Shown: positions 12,858-25,411, numbered from the stretch's first letter. The stretch: 64,000 nucleotides of DNA from Batillaria attramentaria (GCA_018292915.2 JACVVK020000037.1:396501-460500); one strand, 5' to 3'. The notes: generated by a model not told the origin, from the letters alone. A program made the numbers and translations.

Positions 12858-13432
12858 AGACTCGTTCGCTGTTCGCTGTGTGCACACTGCTTAAATTTTC
12901 ACATGGTTTGTGCTTGATTATCCGGTTTCAACAGAGAAAGTGTAAAAAAAAAGGCAGAAACAAAAACATAAAAAAATTAATGAATAACACAGGCAGGTTC
13001 AGCAAATACAGAAATATGGTGCCAGTAATTTCAGAAAATTTCGTGAAAATCAAGTCTGTTGGTTGAAACTAGCAGCATACAATATGTTTCTCCCTCTTCA
13101 ATCTTCTCCTTTTTTTTAAAATGAATAGAAGGGGGTTGGGTTGGGAGGGAGCGAGAATTCAGTTGGATGAGGGGGAGGGAGGGGGATGGATGGGTGGGTC
13201 GGAGGGGGAGGCGGAGGAGGGGGAGGGGTGATTACATTCACCTCACTGTCTTGATCAAATGCACTGAGAAAGGAGCCATGAATATCATAAGGAAACTTTG
13301 TGCCAGGCTTCAGAAACATTCCTATCAGAAAACAAGCCAGGCGCACATCACAAGGGGAGAAGAGTTCATGCAATGTGTGGCATTCGTAACTTCTTGTCTT
13401 CTCTCATCGGAACACGGCGCTTACACCATCAC

Positions 13433-13438
<6 letters not shown>

Positions 13439-13492
<54 letters not shown>
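13439..13492. repeat. (GA)n microsatellite
   Basis: An uninterrupted GA dinucleotide run of about 27 units. A purine-rich G/A block with many GGGA motifs lies just upstream at 13135-13230. Confidence 0.95.
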
Positions 13493-13493
<1 letters not shown>

Positions 13494-14070
13494 ACTAAGA
13501 ATTGTTCTGGAGCGATACAATCTTTCATACGATGAGCCAGTGTTATGCCATCTACAGACTGTCGGCCGTAAACTAGCGTAAACAGCAGAACTTTACATCA
13601 CCAGTTTTAATAACAAGATGCCCCTTTCTACTCACGGTGTAGGACCAGTCTCCTCCCTCGGGAATAAATCCCACTCATTGTTTTGAGAGTTCGTTTCACT
13701 ATGTTGCATAATGACGCCGGTAATTGATTGATTGATTGACTGATTGAGCAACAGCTACAATACAGCAGATTAAAAACTGGTACTCATCCTTAGTTTTACA
13801 TTTCGGATGTGCAAGGAGTTGAGTTTACTGTAAGTGGTTCGTGTGTGACAGGTTGCCCTGTCAAAATCAGGTTTACGTAACATCGAGGACTATCGAGGTC
13901 AACGTCGTCGACGCCACTGATGGCGCAGTTTTAATGTCGACATTTCTACAGACCGATGACAGTTACAGTGACCAGTCCACTTTTAATCCACTGATGATGT
14001 CATGTGTGTGAAAGTAAAAATGAAAGTTTTGAACATGAAAATGAAATGAACGTTGCGTGTGAGTGTTTGC

Positions 14071-14130
14071 GTGGATTAGCTTGGATTAGCTTGGATTAGC
14101 GTGGATTAGCTTGGATTAGCGTGGATTAGC
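14071..14130. repeat. 10-bp minisatellite, six units
   Basis: Six tandem copies of KTGGATTAGC. The first base varies in the order G,T,T,G,T,G and the other nine positions are identical. Confidence 0.95.
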
Positions 14131-14366
14131 TTGATCACATCGGAAAAAAAAATCAGAGACAGATATGAGAAAGAGGTATTGAGGGCAGGATGGAATAAGC
14201 TAGCTACGTGTTGGCTTATTTACCACACAAACATTACTCATTTTGGACGGGCTGAAAAGTCTATTTGGGCTGTTGATGTTGTCAGGGGGTGTCTCCTGTG
14301 TCTGACAAACCACTGGAGTATTCTTTTAGAAGGAGAACCAAACTAACTGTTTTCGTTGTTGCTCGG

Positions 14367-14368
<2 letters not shown>

Positions 14369-14424
<56 letters not shown>
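14369..14424. repeat. (GT)n microsatellite
   Basis: An uninterrupted GT dinucleotide run of about 28 units. Confidence 0.95.
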
Positions 14425-14426
<2 letters not shown>

Positions 14427-16009
14427 TCTTTACTAGCAGTGCTATCGAGCATCACATGATAGTAGGCGCGCGATAGTCCTTTTTGGCGGGGGAGGGCAAT
14501 CTGCAGTAGCAACAAGGAAGCTGACGATGCGGGCATGTGCACACATGGCAACCATCGGTGCACAGTGTGGCAATAAGTGACCCCCCCCCCTCCCCCGCCC
14601 CCATCGGATCACCACAACCCCCACCCCGTCCCCTCACTCCCGTCTTCCCCCCCACTTGTGATTTCCCCAACTGGATGCACACAGCTGTTAGGAGTTTGTG
14701 CCAGGTGTGTGTGTTTTGTTTTCTTCCAACACAGCTCCTCTTTTAACGCATAAACACGCCCCCCTTTCAGGCAAGTTTAATGGAACTGACTGTTTGGTTT
14801 GGGTGGTTTAGATTATGAGCGACGCGTGTCTTCACAAAGTGCGATAGGTTTGGGAATAAACATTTGTCTTTTATTCTGGAATGACAGTTTTCAGTCTCAC
14901 AGTTTGGGTGCGGGTGCATCACAGTGATCTTGTCAAGGGGTGGACCTGTCGTGGTTTCAGCTGCCTATCAAACAAGTTTTCATCTGGATGTGGGTGCCTC
15001 TTTCGTGTTTTTTTCTTCTTTTTTCTCAAGTTAGAAAGTGCTTTTTTTTAAATGTCTTGTTGTCAGATGTAATGTGATGATTATCGCGGTATCGTGACTC
15101 TCTGGTTACAGTCCGCAATGTTAAAAGAATTTTTTTTTTGTTCATAACAACTCCTCCCCCACCCCCTCTTTCCCCACCCGCGACTTAAAAAGTCCTTCTA
15201 GATGTGTGCCAGCGCCTGTTACAGCTTAGACTGTTTCCGGCAGCTGATTCTCAAAAGATCGTCGAATTTTGTAACAAGCCCTGAATTTGAAATAAAACTT
15301 CGAAACTGAGATGTATGTCTGTGCGGGAATTTTTTAAAACTCACAACTCAACCCCTCCCGCTCCCCACCCTCCCATCCGCTCTCTCCGGACTTCCCTCCC
15401 CTCCCTTCCCAAGACCCCCTCACGCCCCCCCCTCTCCCACCCACCTCCCCTCCTAACGCACCCGGCCACAGTATAGTCGCACCCGGCCACAGTAGAGAGC
15501 AGAAGAAGGGAGAATGTCAAACACACTTACTGTGCTTAATTTCTTACAATGGCTTTACCGTGCTAGGAAGTGGCTTTCCTTGTTAGATTTGTTTATGCTA
15601 ACCCAGACGCTGAAAAAGGGAAAGCAAACTTTAAAGGCAGACCGTATTGTTGTAAAACCAGATGGTCTTCCCCCACAACGACTTCCTCGAACCGCATTGA
15701 AAATCTGTGGACATCTGTTCCGGCAATCTTTTAAATCTGCTCGTTCACTTGGTGAGGTAATTTTCGACTTTTTCTTATATTTCTCTCTTCTTTCTGCCAT
15801 CATGGTAAAACAGAATAGGTCGTAACCGAAAGCATAAATCAAGCATGCTATTGTTTTTCCGGGCAAGTTATTGAACTTACGTGGCATCTGCAAGTTTTTT
15901 GGGTTTTTCTTCTGTCTGTGGTTGTGCGTCATGATGAGGCAAGCGGAATAACTCTGCTGAGTGTTGAGGGTTTTATGGAATTTGGGGAGTTCAGAAGAAT
16001 TGAAATCCA

Positions 16010-16230
16010 TCCTCCGAACAAGAAAGAAAGAAACAAACGAACCAATAAAAAAACAAACATAGAAACAAACAAAAAACACCAAGAACGATCAACAACAAGA
16101 GCAACTTACCCTAAAAAAGCAAGAAAACATCAACTGACAACTACATCAACAACGTACGAACAAAGAAAAAACATACAAACAACAACAACAGTAACAAGAA
16201 ACAGAAAACCCAAAGCACTTGAGATTAACA
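16010..16230. repeat. A/C-rich low-complexity block (AAAC, CAA motifs)
   Basis: An A-rich strand with scattered AAAC, CAAC and AGAA units. The long Thr/Lys/Asn-rich frame across it comes from composition and is not a gene. Confidence 0.75.
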
Positions 16231-16816
16231 ACACCACCTCACAAGAACATGTATATTACCACAGACTGTCATCTGTCGCAAAGTATACATGTTCTGTGAT
16301 AGTGATACGCAAGTTCGTGTACGTATGAACCAATTTTTCAGAAGACAGCGTTGCTTTGCAAGACACGTTATTTTGTATGTATTCTATATTGTGTCACTGT
16401 GATTGCGATAAACGTGAACGTACCAACATAATTATATTTCCAACACCTTTTTAATTCTCTCTGTTTCGTCAGATTCGTTTGCGATAAACACAGGTTGTAT
16501 TTCAATGCGTAGGACAAACCAGTTTGCTCTTAGCGTCCCCCGTAAAACATGAATACAGTGAATCTGCCAGTGATACTGTGGACAGCATTAATGTTGGCAC
16601 CGCCACCAGATACACGGGGGCGAACAGTGATAAGGTATTTGCTAATGAACCCACAGTGCTCAACCTCAAATCACGGTTCCCCATGTTTGTAGTGGAGCAC
16701 GCTGCCCCGGCTCTTCACAAGTGCATCAGTTCATTTCGGTTCAGGTTGAACGCCCTCCTCCCTTTTCTCTCCCCTTCATCCCTCCCTCTCTCTCGCCCCA
16801 CTCCACCCCCCCCCCC

Positions 16817-16818
<2 letters not shown>

Positions 16819-16890
<72 letters not shown>
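16819..16890. repeat. (AC)n microsatellite
   Basis: A CA dinucleotide run of about 34 units preceded by a C tract. One ATAC interruption lies at the 3' end. Confidence 0.95.
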
Positions 16891-17123
16891 TTTTTTCATA
16901 TGCCAGAGCTTGGTGTGCTAATGAGCGTAATCTCTTCAAAGACAGTAGTTGCGTTTGCGGTCAGAGGTGGCACAGATAATACAGGAGGCATGTTGTGAAA
17001 ACTGCTTATTTTCTGCCTGGATGTCCTTATGCTGTATCGGTGTTACTTAGTGTATGGCAATAGAACATCCGTGTACTGAGTGTAAGGCAATAGAAGATCG
17101 GTATCGTTGCGTGTACTTGCACT

Positions 17124-17296
17124 AGTTGGTTGTTTGGTTGTGTATTTAACGTCTTCTCCAATGAATATGACTCATACGAAAGATGGAGCAGTAAGGCAGA
17201 AAGTCAGCAAAATTGTTTGGCTCTCAGCTGGGATTCGAACTCGCGACCCGAGCGTTTTAAGTCCAACACTCTACCCGCTCAGCTACAACGGCTCCT
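17124..17296 (-). mobile_element. tRNA-derived SINE, copy 1
   Basis: Read on the - strand, the head is tRNA-like: GGAGCCGTTGTAGCTGAGCG at the 5' end (A-box region), an anticodon-loop-like CTTAAAA and a near-perfect B box (GAGTTCGAATCCC). The body ends in the family's GTTAAAYAC block and an AACC-rich tail (17124-17140 on +). The acceptor stem is broken and there is an unrelated body, so it is not a functional tRNA gene. Confidence 0.85.
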
Positions 17297-19154
17297 CGCC
17301 GCATGGGCACGAAGCATATATCTAATTAGGACTCTGCATGCCACCCACGACACTAACGACTGTCCTAGACCGACGGAGACATACAGACAGACTTGTAAGT
17401 AACGCATCGTGAGAGAACTTTCGAAGAACATCGTCTTTAGTGTCCTATTTGTCAGCCTAACATGCTCATGGGGAATTCCGAGCTACATTATACATTGATT
17501 CAGTGCCACTGTTGCCACTGTTGCCTTTTTCCTTGTATCCGGACAACCATCTTGCAAGTGCCATAATATTATGGACCAGAAAGAATTTAGCCTCTTGTCT
17601 GCGCAATCTGATTTCTCCCCCCCACCCGCCCCCCCAAGCTGCAACGCCTGCAGTCAGGTCCATAAAAAACCAGGCAGACGCAACAATGAAAAGGCTTTTC
17701 TCCTGCAGGTGCGACTCTCAGGGTACACAGCATCAGATGTCTTTCGATGAAATCAGAGCACCATGCTCCTTTCTGGGACCTCGCTTGTCTTCTCACTCGC
17801 TCGTCAGATAACTTTCTGAAAAAGAAAAAGAAATAGAGCCGCTGCTAGTGACGGTCTGGTAATGGCATACGGATAGGTAATAGACTCAAACAAACAGCGC
17901 AACGTCCATGTCTTATTATCGTGTTTGTGTGTCAGCTTTCGGCCCCCGTGTTTCTGTAAAAGCAGGGAACAATGATAAGCAATGGGAGGCGTTGGGCAGC
18001 GTTATCGTGTCATCACCATTTGTTTGTGCAGGCGCGTTCTGCGGCAACGAGAGGACAATATGAGACAGAGTCAGTATCCCCCTGCAGATGACGTCATCTG
18101 AGTGACACGTTCCATAGTAACCAAGTATCGATAATTCTCGCCGGTCCAAGATTTCTCTAGAATACATTCCCTCCAAAATTCCAGCCCCACCTACTTCTCG
18201 AGGCGCTTCACGCTCCAGAGGACTCAGCCCAGAAAGTCGCCCTGGCCAATGTGCGAAGATGCCGCACTGTGAACTGTTAACTTGATATTGACTCTGGCTC
18301 TGTTACTGTGCTCCTGTGCAGGCGTAGTCTGTGGCAATCACAAAACTGTTCTCATGTCTCTGTTATCGCCAAATTTCTGAGCACACGATGACTGACGTGG
18401 GTATCTCCCAGTTTCCTTCTTTCCCACCAAACCTCGCCCTTCTCACATCAGTTTTTTCCTCTCATAAACTGCAGGTGTTCTGAAACAAAATCCCGTCTCG
18501 TAGTACGCAACAGAATACTTTTGTTTAGATTTTATCGTTGTTGTTAATTCTTCTTTCTTTGAATTTTGTTTTTGTGAACACTGTTTTTTCGCTGAACGAA
18601 GCAGCCAGATGGGTATCAAATACCAGGATGTTCTCACGGTGTCATTATATGGTTTTCAAAAATTCAGGAAAAAATCCGTCTGGTGGAACAGCAGCAAAAA
18701 TCTGTTTCTGTATTTTCTTTGTCATGATTACGTGAAGGGAGTCGTGGACAAGACAAAAGCTGAATGCAGTTTCCTGGTCGGTTCTTTGCTTGAGCATCTT
18801 TACCTCTATAATTTTGATAATCTTTCCCTGGTTTCAGTTAAAAGCTTGTCGTTTCTGCATCCTGCACGGAAACAGACCAGAACTGAATCTTTCCGTGACC
18901 GAAGCACCTTTCTGCATCCTTCTAATTCTGACGCCCTTCTGCTATGTATCAGCAAAGACCCTATACCCGCTATACGGCCGTAAGGTATCAACAAACACAT
19001 CAGACATGTGCTATGATATCCAATGATCTAAGTCTTGTGCCGATTGCGTCCTCCCCAACACAAAAGTGAGAAGCCTGCATAGGTTCACAGCGTGGACCCA
19101 GTGTTATTGTTTTTCCAGCGGGAGAATAATGAGCGATTGTGCAAGTGAGGCTGT

Positions 19155-19225
19155 AGAGAAGATAAAGAGTATTTATTCTGTACAAACGTTTCGACTCCTT
19201 CTTCGTCTGTCGGCGGTTAGTCCTG
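19155..19225 (-). mobile_element. Possible Penelope-like element terminus with hammerhead-like relic
   Basis: On the - strand the sequence reads CAGACGA, then AGAAGGAGTC, then GAAACG, followed by TTTGTACAGAATAAATACTC. GAAACGTTTGT followed by AATAAAKACT is typical of Penelope-like element ends, which are known to carry minimal hammerhead ribozymes (core CUGAUGA...GAAA). Here the CUGAUGA core reads CAGACGA, with the invariant U changed, and stem II pairs poorly, so any ribozyme is probably dead. No reverse transcriptase or GIY-YIG frame lies nearby. Confidence 0.4.
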
Positions 19226-19597
19226 TGTTGCATGCCACGAGCAGCACTCGGTTTATCGTATGATAAAGTGTCTCATATTTGGACACAAAATATTCATTAT
19301 CAAAACACGGGGAGTTGGGCTGGTGTGGAAACATGCCAAGATACTAGGCATATCTGTTATGTCAGACACCTTTTCTCCTCTCCTCCTTCTTTACATCCTC
19401 TTTCCCCCCTTCCCCCCCACCCTCTGCTCCCATCCCGCCATGCACTCCTTTCCCCCCTCCCCCGAGCCCCACATGCACCCCCTTCCCTCGCCCAGATAAC
19501 TTTTCGCTAGTTGTACTCTATCGAACATTTTTTTAAATGTTCATTGTCATCACTGTATTATCAAACTGGTTCCATTCTGAATATATTAAAATATTAA

Positions 19598-19614
19598 ACA
19601 CACAGACACACACA

Positions 19615-19682
<68 letters not shown>
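19598..19682. repeat. (CA)n microsatellite
   Basis: A CA dinucleotide run with two CAGA interruptions near its 5' end, then about 33 uninterrupted units. Confidence 0.95.
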
Positions 19683-19689
<7 letters not shown>

Positions 19690-21157
19690 GTAATGTATCA
19701 GTATGGTGATAGAACTGCGTAAACACAGCGAGACAGGCACCAGTGGGGTCAGTCTCGAAAGGTGCATTCAAAATTGACTGGATTGTAATGTTGTAAAAAC
19801 GAAAATCCCTACAAAGGGTCTGAACCCTCACTATCGCTGTGAGAGGTCATAAGAAACTAACAACAAGCCACGTCCTCATGTTTCGTCGTGGTCGCTGCCT
19901 TGCAAGACAGAATGATGCAAACTGCGGCTTGAACCAAACAGTTACTCCCTCCGTCAGAGGTTGAACAACCAGCGGGTCGTCTGTTACATTAGGAAAACAA
20001 TAAGTGTAAGAGGTGGCAGTTTAGACATGTTGGGGAGGCTCAAACAGCCTGGCAGGTACGCTTGCCAAACACATCTCTGTTTTCAATTTATACAACGCAC
20101 GCCGACGATGGCTTTTGATTTGACACTCTAACGGTTGCTGCACGAATCCCCGGTGTTTATTTCACCATCTGGAACATAGGGAAGGAGGGACGTGAACTTT
20201 ACATTGTTCTCTGCTTCTGTGCATCACAATTTCTGTACAATTTGGCTGAAAATGCCCATGGAGAGACATGCAGTCCGCCACTAAGTAGGTCGAAACCTCA
20301 CATACGAGCTTTAATTCAGGGTACTGGTTTTTGTTTGGTTGTTGTTTTTGTTGTTATTGTTTGTTTGTGGGGTTATTTGCTGTTGTGTAGAGCAATTTCG
20401 ATTGCGCCTTGCTCAGCTCAACCTTGAACATGACTGTCTTCGTATGACGTTCGCGATTTGACGTCTAACAGTAATGCTGGATTTTGGAAGAACATCTGGT
20501 TTGCGCATCAGACTCTCCTCTGTAACGCGGCAATGCCAATACGAAAATGGCGGAACACATCTTCAGTTTGTGCAGACTCTTACAATCTTCTTCTCCTCCT
20601 TGAGGTCACCCTTGCAGCGAGGAAGAATTCACACCCAAAACGTTTTTCCCCCCGCGGTTTAATTCTGAGCTTCCCGTACTGTTGGAAAGACGCGCTAATT
20701 TTTACCCACGAACTCAAGTTGCGGTACAAAGAGGCGGGCCCATTGTGTCAACCCATCCCCGTTTCCTTTTTACCCCTGACTGTTTTGATGGCGAGCGAGT
20801 TTAAAGTTCATTAAGGAGCCGTAATAGGGGAGGGAGAGACTGAAGGAATTTCAGGTTCCGTCTCTTGAGCAGACAGCTGGCTTTTGTTACCCCTGAGACA
20901 AAAACAGGAAGTGATATATTACAATGGATTTTACTTTCTTCTTTGGCGCTGGATCCAGCTGGGGCCGAGGCTGGGAGGAGGAGGGAGAGGGGTCGGGTGG
21001 TGGTGGGGGTAAGGGGGAAGGGAGTGCTCTGGGAAAGCCTTTTGTAAACACATGCATTTCATTAGCCGCAGCTCCGGGTCTTCAGCCGTAATGAGACCTC
21101 TTTAAACTTATTGTGTTCTCGTCCTCGCGTGATGTGAACGGGGCTTTGCTGCTAAGA

Positions 21158-21165
21158 TCACGTGA
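21158..21165. promoter_or_regulatory. E-box TCACGTGA in intron 1
   Basis: An eight-base palindrome in the context GATCACGTGACC, similar to the upstream E-box at 5811-5820. It matches the M/CLEAR-type motif of MITF/TFE factors. Function is inferred from the motif only. Confidence 0.25.
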
Positions 21166-21366
21166 CCTCTGCTGTGACCAATTAGGCCAGTTCAAAATCC
21201 CTGCCGAGTGCCGCCCGCATTCTGGAGGAAATGTTCGGGGGGGGAGTGTTTCCGCTTTTTTTCCTCGCTAGCATACAAAGGCTTCATATCTCTATCGTAG
21301 TTTTTAATCAAGTAGTATTTTGGTATCAAACACTGGCTGCCTAGGACTTTGATTTTAAAGCCTGAA

Positions 21367-21369
<3 letters not shown>

Positions 21370-21417
<48 letters not shown>
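21370..21417. repeat. (TC)n microsatellite
   Basis: An uninterrupted TC dinucleotide run of about 24 units. Confidence 0.95.
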
Positions 21418-21418
<1 letters not shown>

Positions 21419-22277
21419 CGACACCACCTCAATTTCAGTCCTGGTACGGGAAAAATACAAGCATCTTCGATTTACTTTAGGAAATCGGGGTGTCACCTCA
21501 AGAAACACCTGAAGTTTCCAGATGTTTCCGATGAAACTCTGGCTCACCAACACTGACTTGCCGAGGGCCACAAATGTCATCATCAACGTAGTCAGTTAAG
21601 TCTTCGAAACCAAGTTTGCACCCTTTGAACTTTGGCTGGTTGAAAAACGCGCTATTCTCGACACTGTGCTGAGAAAGTCTGCGTGTCATCTGAGGCAGAA
21701 CCCAGAGAACGCAGAAGAAGAAGACGAGAGCCCTTTATCTATGCGTATATGTATCTATATCTGTCTATATTTATCTATAATTATTCACAGCAAAATGAAT
21801 ATACAGAGACGTTAAGACTGAAGTTTAGCATACTGAAATGCTAAGTGCTATACTCATTCTCAACAAAGTGCAAAATAAATCGTTCACGAAGATCTGAACA
21901 GACCCCCATATGCTCCAGAAGACGTAACCTTCTTGTTTTCCTGAACTCCCTGGTCGTAGAAGTGCCCACATAGAGCTTTCTGGCTTCGCTCCGCACACAA
22001 GCACCGAGCATGTTGCTTGAGACGCTGTCAAACGCCGCAAATTTGTGACTTCAAACGGTTCATTTTCACCTTCTAATAACCGCCGCATGCCGGCGCTTTG
22101 CTGTGCAAATTTGAAAACTCTGCTGCTGTTTTCTGTGGCGAACAATTGACAGTTTAATGCCCCTGGATTGCCCGTCGCCAGGTGGAGCCATCCCACAATG
22201 CCGCGGGGGAAAAGAGTTACCTGCTCTTTGAAATTCTGTTGTAGTCGTGCAGCAATCTCCTTCCTTTCATTTTTACT

Positions 22278-22355
<78 letters not shown>
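22278..22355. repeat. Compound (TC)n(AC)n microsatellite
   Basis: About eleven TC units run directly into about 27 CA units. The same compound order recurs at 47530-47596 and, on the opposite strand, at 8079-8203. Confidence 0.95.
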
Positions 22356-22358
<3 letters not shown>

Positions 22359-23407
22359 TCTGTTGACTTCAAGTTCTATATTAGTCGACCAGAGAAGAAT
22401 GTCAGTGTGAGTACCTTCTTGTCTTGTGTATATTTGGTCTCGACGGCCTAGCTGTAACGCGTTTGATATTGAATTGATGCTAAACTATTCTTTTTGTCTT
22501 TAAGGTTTTTTTGTTTTGTTTTTGTTTTTGTTTTTTTGTTGGTACATGTAGCTCAATATCACTCTCTGGTAGCTCTCTCTCTCTCTCTCCCCGTCAGCAG
22601 ACAGCTTCTAAAGCGGTTGTTGAAAACGTACTAGCATCCATCAAGGAAAGTCTGCCAACTTTCTTTCTTGAGAAGCGATTGAGCTATTCCCAATAGAACC
22701 ATTGATTGTGCCTTTATGTCTTTGATTCCTTTTTGCAGCAGCGATTCTGTCTGGAGCAAGAACCGTCTCCGTTTATTCCGTCTGCCGCGAACAATATGAC
22801 TTCTGTCAACAGGCGCTTTTTTCAACTGTCTAACTCAGCCATCTTCAAATAATACGTCTTCTGTCCATGTGGACCTTTTCTAACTCACTGTCTGAAGATT
22901 ACCCAAAGTGCGGCAGAAGACAGTATGAATAATTTCACTTTTGTCAACTGGAGACCTTTTGTAACTCGCACACTGAAGAGTCATCAGCGACCGGCTAGAT
23001 ACGATTCACGGCCGGGGACCCAGACCTGAAATCAGAAAATAGAAAGTGATGGGTTCTCGACATCAAGCACGGTCGGCTTATTCTAGAAGAAAAGACATGC
23101 TCTTCAACATTCTGAACCATGAGGGCTTGTTCTAGACAGACTGTCATTTGAACTTGCGGGATCTTTTATGGCGTAATTTGACTTTGCCATGTGAGCATCT
23201 TAATTCACTGAATGCTTACGCTGTCTGTCCAGTAATCTACATGATACGCGTCACGGGTTTGCCTGTAGATCTGGCTGACGTGACGTCATGGTCGGGCATC
23301 TGGGTCGTTCATCAGCTATGTCCAACAGGCAGATTTAGTTCGTCTGAAATTTTTCAGTCCTCCGGACATCCGTTCCTATTTGGAGGCTTGGAGATAGTGT
23401 TGCACTT

Positions 23408-23465
23408 TTGAGAGAGAGAGAGAGAGGGGGGGGGGGAGGGATGGGGGGGGGGGGGTTAGAGGGTG
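23408..23465. repeat. GA run followed by G-rich tract
   Basis: A short GA repeat passes into a purine tract dominated by G runs. It generates Gly/Arg-rich spurious frames. Confidence 0.85.
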
Positions 23466-23880
23466 ATTCTGAAAATAATACGCCCCAGAGAAAAATTGGA
23501 AGAAAAGCAGAAACGCGGAGAGAGACTTCCAAAAAGATTTGTAGGGTGGGTGGTGGGGGAGGGTGCCAACAGACAGAACTCAGGATTAATCCCTTCACAG
23601 GCTGGCGGGGCATCAAGGGAGACAACAATGAGAGTGATTTCCCTTTTACAGCGTTCAGGTTCCTTGGGATGCGAAGAGAGGGGGACAGCGATGGCCGAAA
23701 TTCATATTTGCAGTTACTCTGTTCTCCCCCCCTTGGCCGTCAGCCTCCACGTTCATTAGGAGCAGCATCGATTTTCGGCAAGGAGAAAAGCAACAAAAAC
23801 ACTGGCCCTCTGTCAAAATTGTTGCATAGAAATTGAGTTTTGAAGTACGCTGGCGAGATTTCTTTGTGGTCTCTTTCAAT

Positions 23881-24360
23881 ATTGCATTCCGCCGCGGGAG
23901 AAGCACTGGTGCGATATAATGGAACAAACTTTGGACGGCGGCTCCGCGGACAATTGTTGTTTGCGGACCTCGAAAGTCGCGTCTCGCGTTCCATTTCCTG
24001 CGCCAGATTTGGCTTTTATTCCCTTTCATCAGACTCCATTTTCTTGGGATGTTACTATAGATTTTCCTCGCGCGTCCAAGACATCCCTCCTGTATAGTGC
24101 TGTGTGCCGGCCCTGACACTAATGGGCGAGAGGATGGGCCGTCACACAATCGTTGTCGGCGGAATATTTTGGGTCTCCCCAGCCAGTGGAACCGCATTGT
24201 CTTCAATGGAACGGGGAATGCTTGCACGGAACTGAGCCGAGCTGAGCGTCCATTTCGGACCAGGGGGACCAGGGGGACTTCTTGCGTGTGTCCGTGCGCC
24301 CGTGTCCAACGCCATTCCGTTTGTCTTTGCTTTCTTCTTTTCTCGCGCTGGCTTGCCACG
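23881..24360. promoter_or_regulatory. CpG-rich island about 1 kb upstream of exon 2
   Basis: By eye I count about 39 CpG dinucleotides in these 480 bases, near or above the random expectation for its base composition, while most neighbouring intron is CpG-poor. Clusters such as CCGCCGCGGGAG and GTCGCGTCTCGCG stand out. Long open frames on both strands follow from low stop-codon frequency. In animals such islands mark promoters, enhancers or unmethylated DNA; an internal SoxD promoter is possible but not shown. Confidence 0.35.
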
Positions 24361-24669
24361 AGTTGCTTCCAAGTTGTTGAATGCCGGTGACTCAGGGGAG
24401 GAGGGTGGGGGTGGAGGGGAGGTCTTTTGTCCAGTCTCGCAGTCCCCGATCAAAACGCAGCCAACTCGAACTCGAAAGTGGGTGCCCATTCTGCCGGTAC
24501 CACCAGGAGGACGCGAACAGAGTTACCGAAAGTGGGGGGTAAAGTGGGGTGCATTTGTCTCGCCATTTTTCCCCAAACAGAATGAAAATATCTCCCCGCC
24601 TCAGGCAGTTTGTCTGAAGTTGTCTGTCGCCTTCGATCATAGGCTTTTTGGAGGTTTTTTTTTCTGTTT

Positions 24670-24730
24670 CGCTCTCCTAAGACTCTCTCCCTCTCTCTCT
24701 CGCTCTCTCCCTCCCTCTCTCTCTCTCCCC
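24670..24730. repeat. CT-rich low-complexity tract
   Basis: Mostly CTCT and CCCT units with interruptions. It lies about 470 bases upstream of the exon-2 acceptor. Confidence 0.85.
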
Positions 24731-25199
24731 GTCTTTCTGAATTGCAGCTTGGCCAAACAGTCTGGAACCACGTGCCGATTGTTTGCACTTACTGCTTTTG
24801 TATAACCACCCCGTTTTTCTCAAATTGAAGCACAGTCCTGCGCCTCCTTCGTTCCTGTCTTTAAATTTGCTTCCTACAATTTTGTGCCCCGCTGGAAATC
24901 GTTCCGAGGGTGTGGAGATGGGCTTTTCCATTTTTTGTTTCGCAAAAAAGTGTTGAATGTTCTTGTTCTTGTCTGCTAGGTCTGAAAAGATTTGTTTGCC
25001 ATCCAGTGTGGTCGGCTAAGTTATTTTGCGTTTGCTTTGGACTGAGTGTTCGGTGGGAGGTTGGTAGAGGGTTCTGTCTCTTCCGTTTGCAAGGGAACGT
25101 AGTTCTTGTTAAGACTGTTTGACATTTTGAAGAATTTTGTTCTCCATACTGTAGAATTCTGCGTGAAGGTTTTCAGCATAAATTTTAATCTATTTTCAG

Positions 25200-25257
25200 G
25201 ATACAAGAGAATCCTCTTCATCCAGCCCCAGTGCCAAACCTGCGATGCCAATTCCAG
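25200..25257 (+). CDS. SoxD: SoxD, probable second coding exon (58 nt)
   Basis: A pyrimidine-rich acceptor (aatctattttcag) ends at 25199 and a consensus donor (CCAG|GTAAGT) starts at 25258. The exon enters in phase 0, matching the end of the first coding exon, and leaves in phase 1. It encodes DTRESSSSSPSAKPAMPIP plus the first base of the next codon. This Ser/Pro-rich stretch sits where vertebrate SoxD proteins continue the Gln-rich coiled coil, so it may be a lineage-specific or alternatively spliced linker. Support is the pair of good splice sites, the phase match and the open frame; the sequence itself is too short to recognise. It lies 17.1 kb after exon 1. The following exon was not found in the window. 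Confidence 0.62.
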
Positions 25258-25337
25258 GTAAGTTTAACAGGTGTAACGAGTCTCGCTCACTTCTATGTTG
25301 TATCTGTGTGTGTGTATCTACTTCTTCCTGCTTCCAC

Positions 25338-25339
<2 letters not shown>

Positions 25340-25410
<71 letters not shown>
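25340..25410. repeat. (GT)n microsatellite after exon 2
   Basis: An uninterrupted GT run of about 35 units, starting 82 bases after the exon-2 donor. Like the exon-1 case it would be a UG repeat in the pre-mRNA. Confidence 0.95.

Positions 25411-25411
<1 letters not shown>

Noticed and set aside
23655..24359. A 234-codon - strand open frame
   Set aside because: It overlaps the CpG-rich island, has no recognisable domain, and long frames are open on the opposite strand too, as expected from composition.
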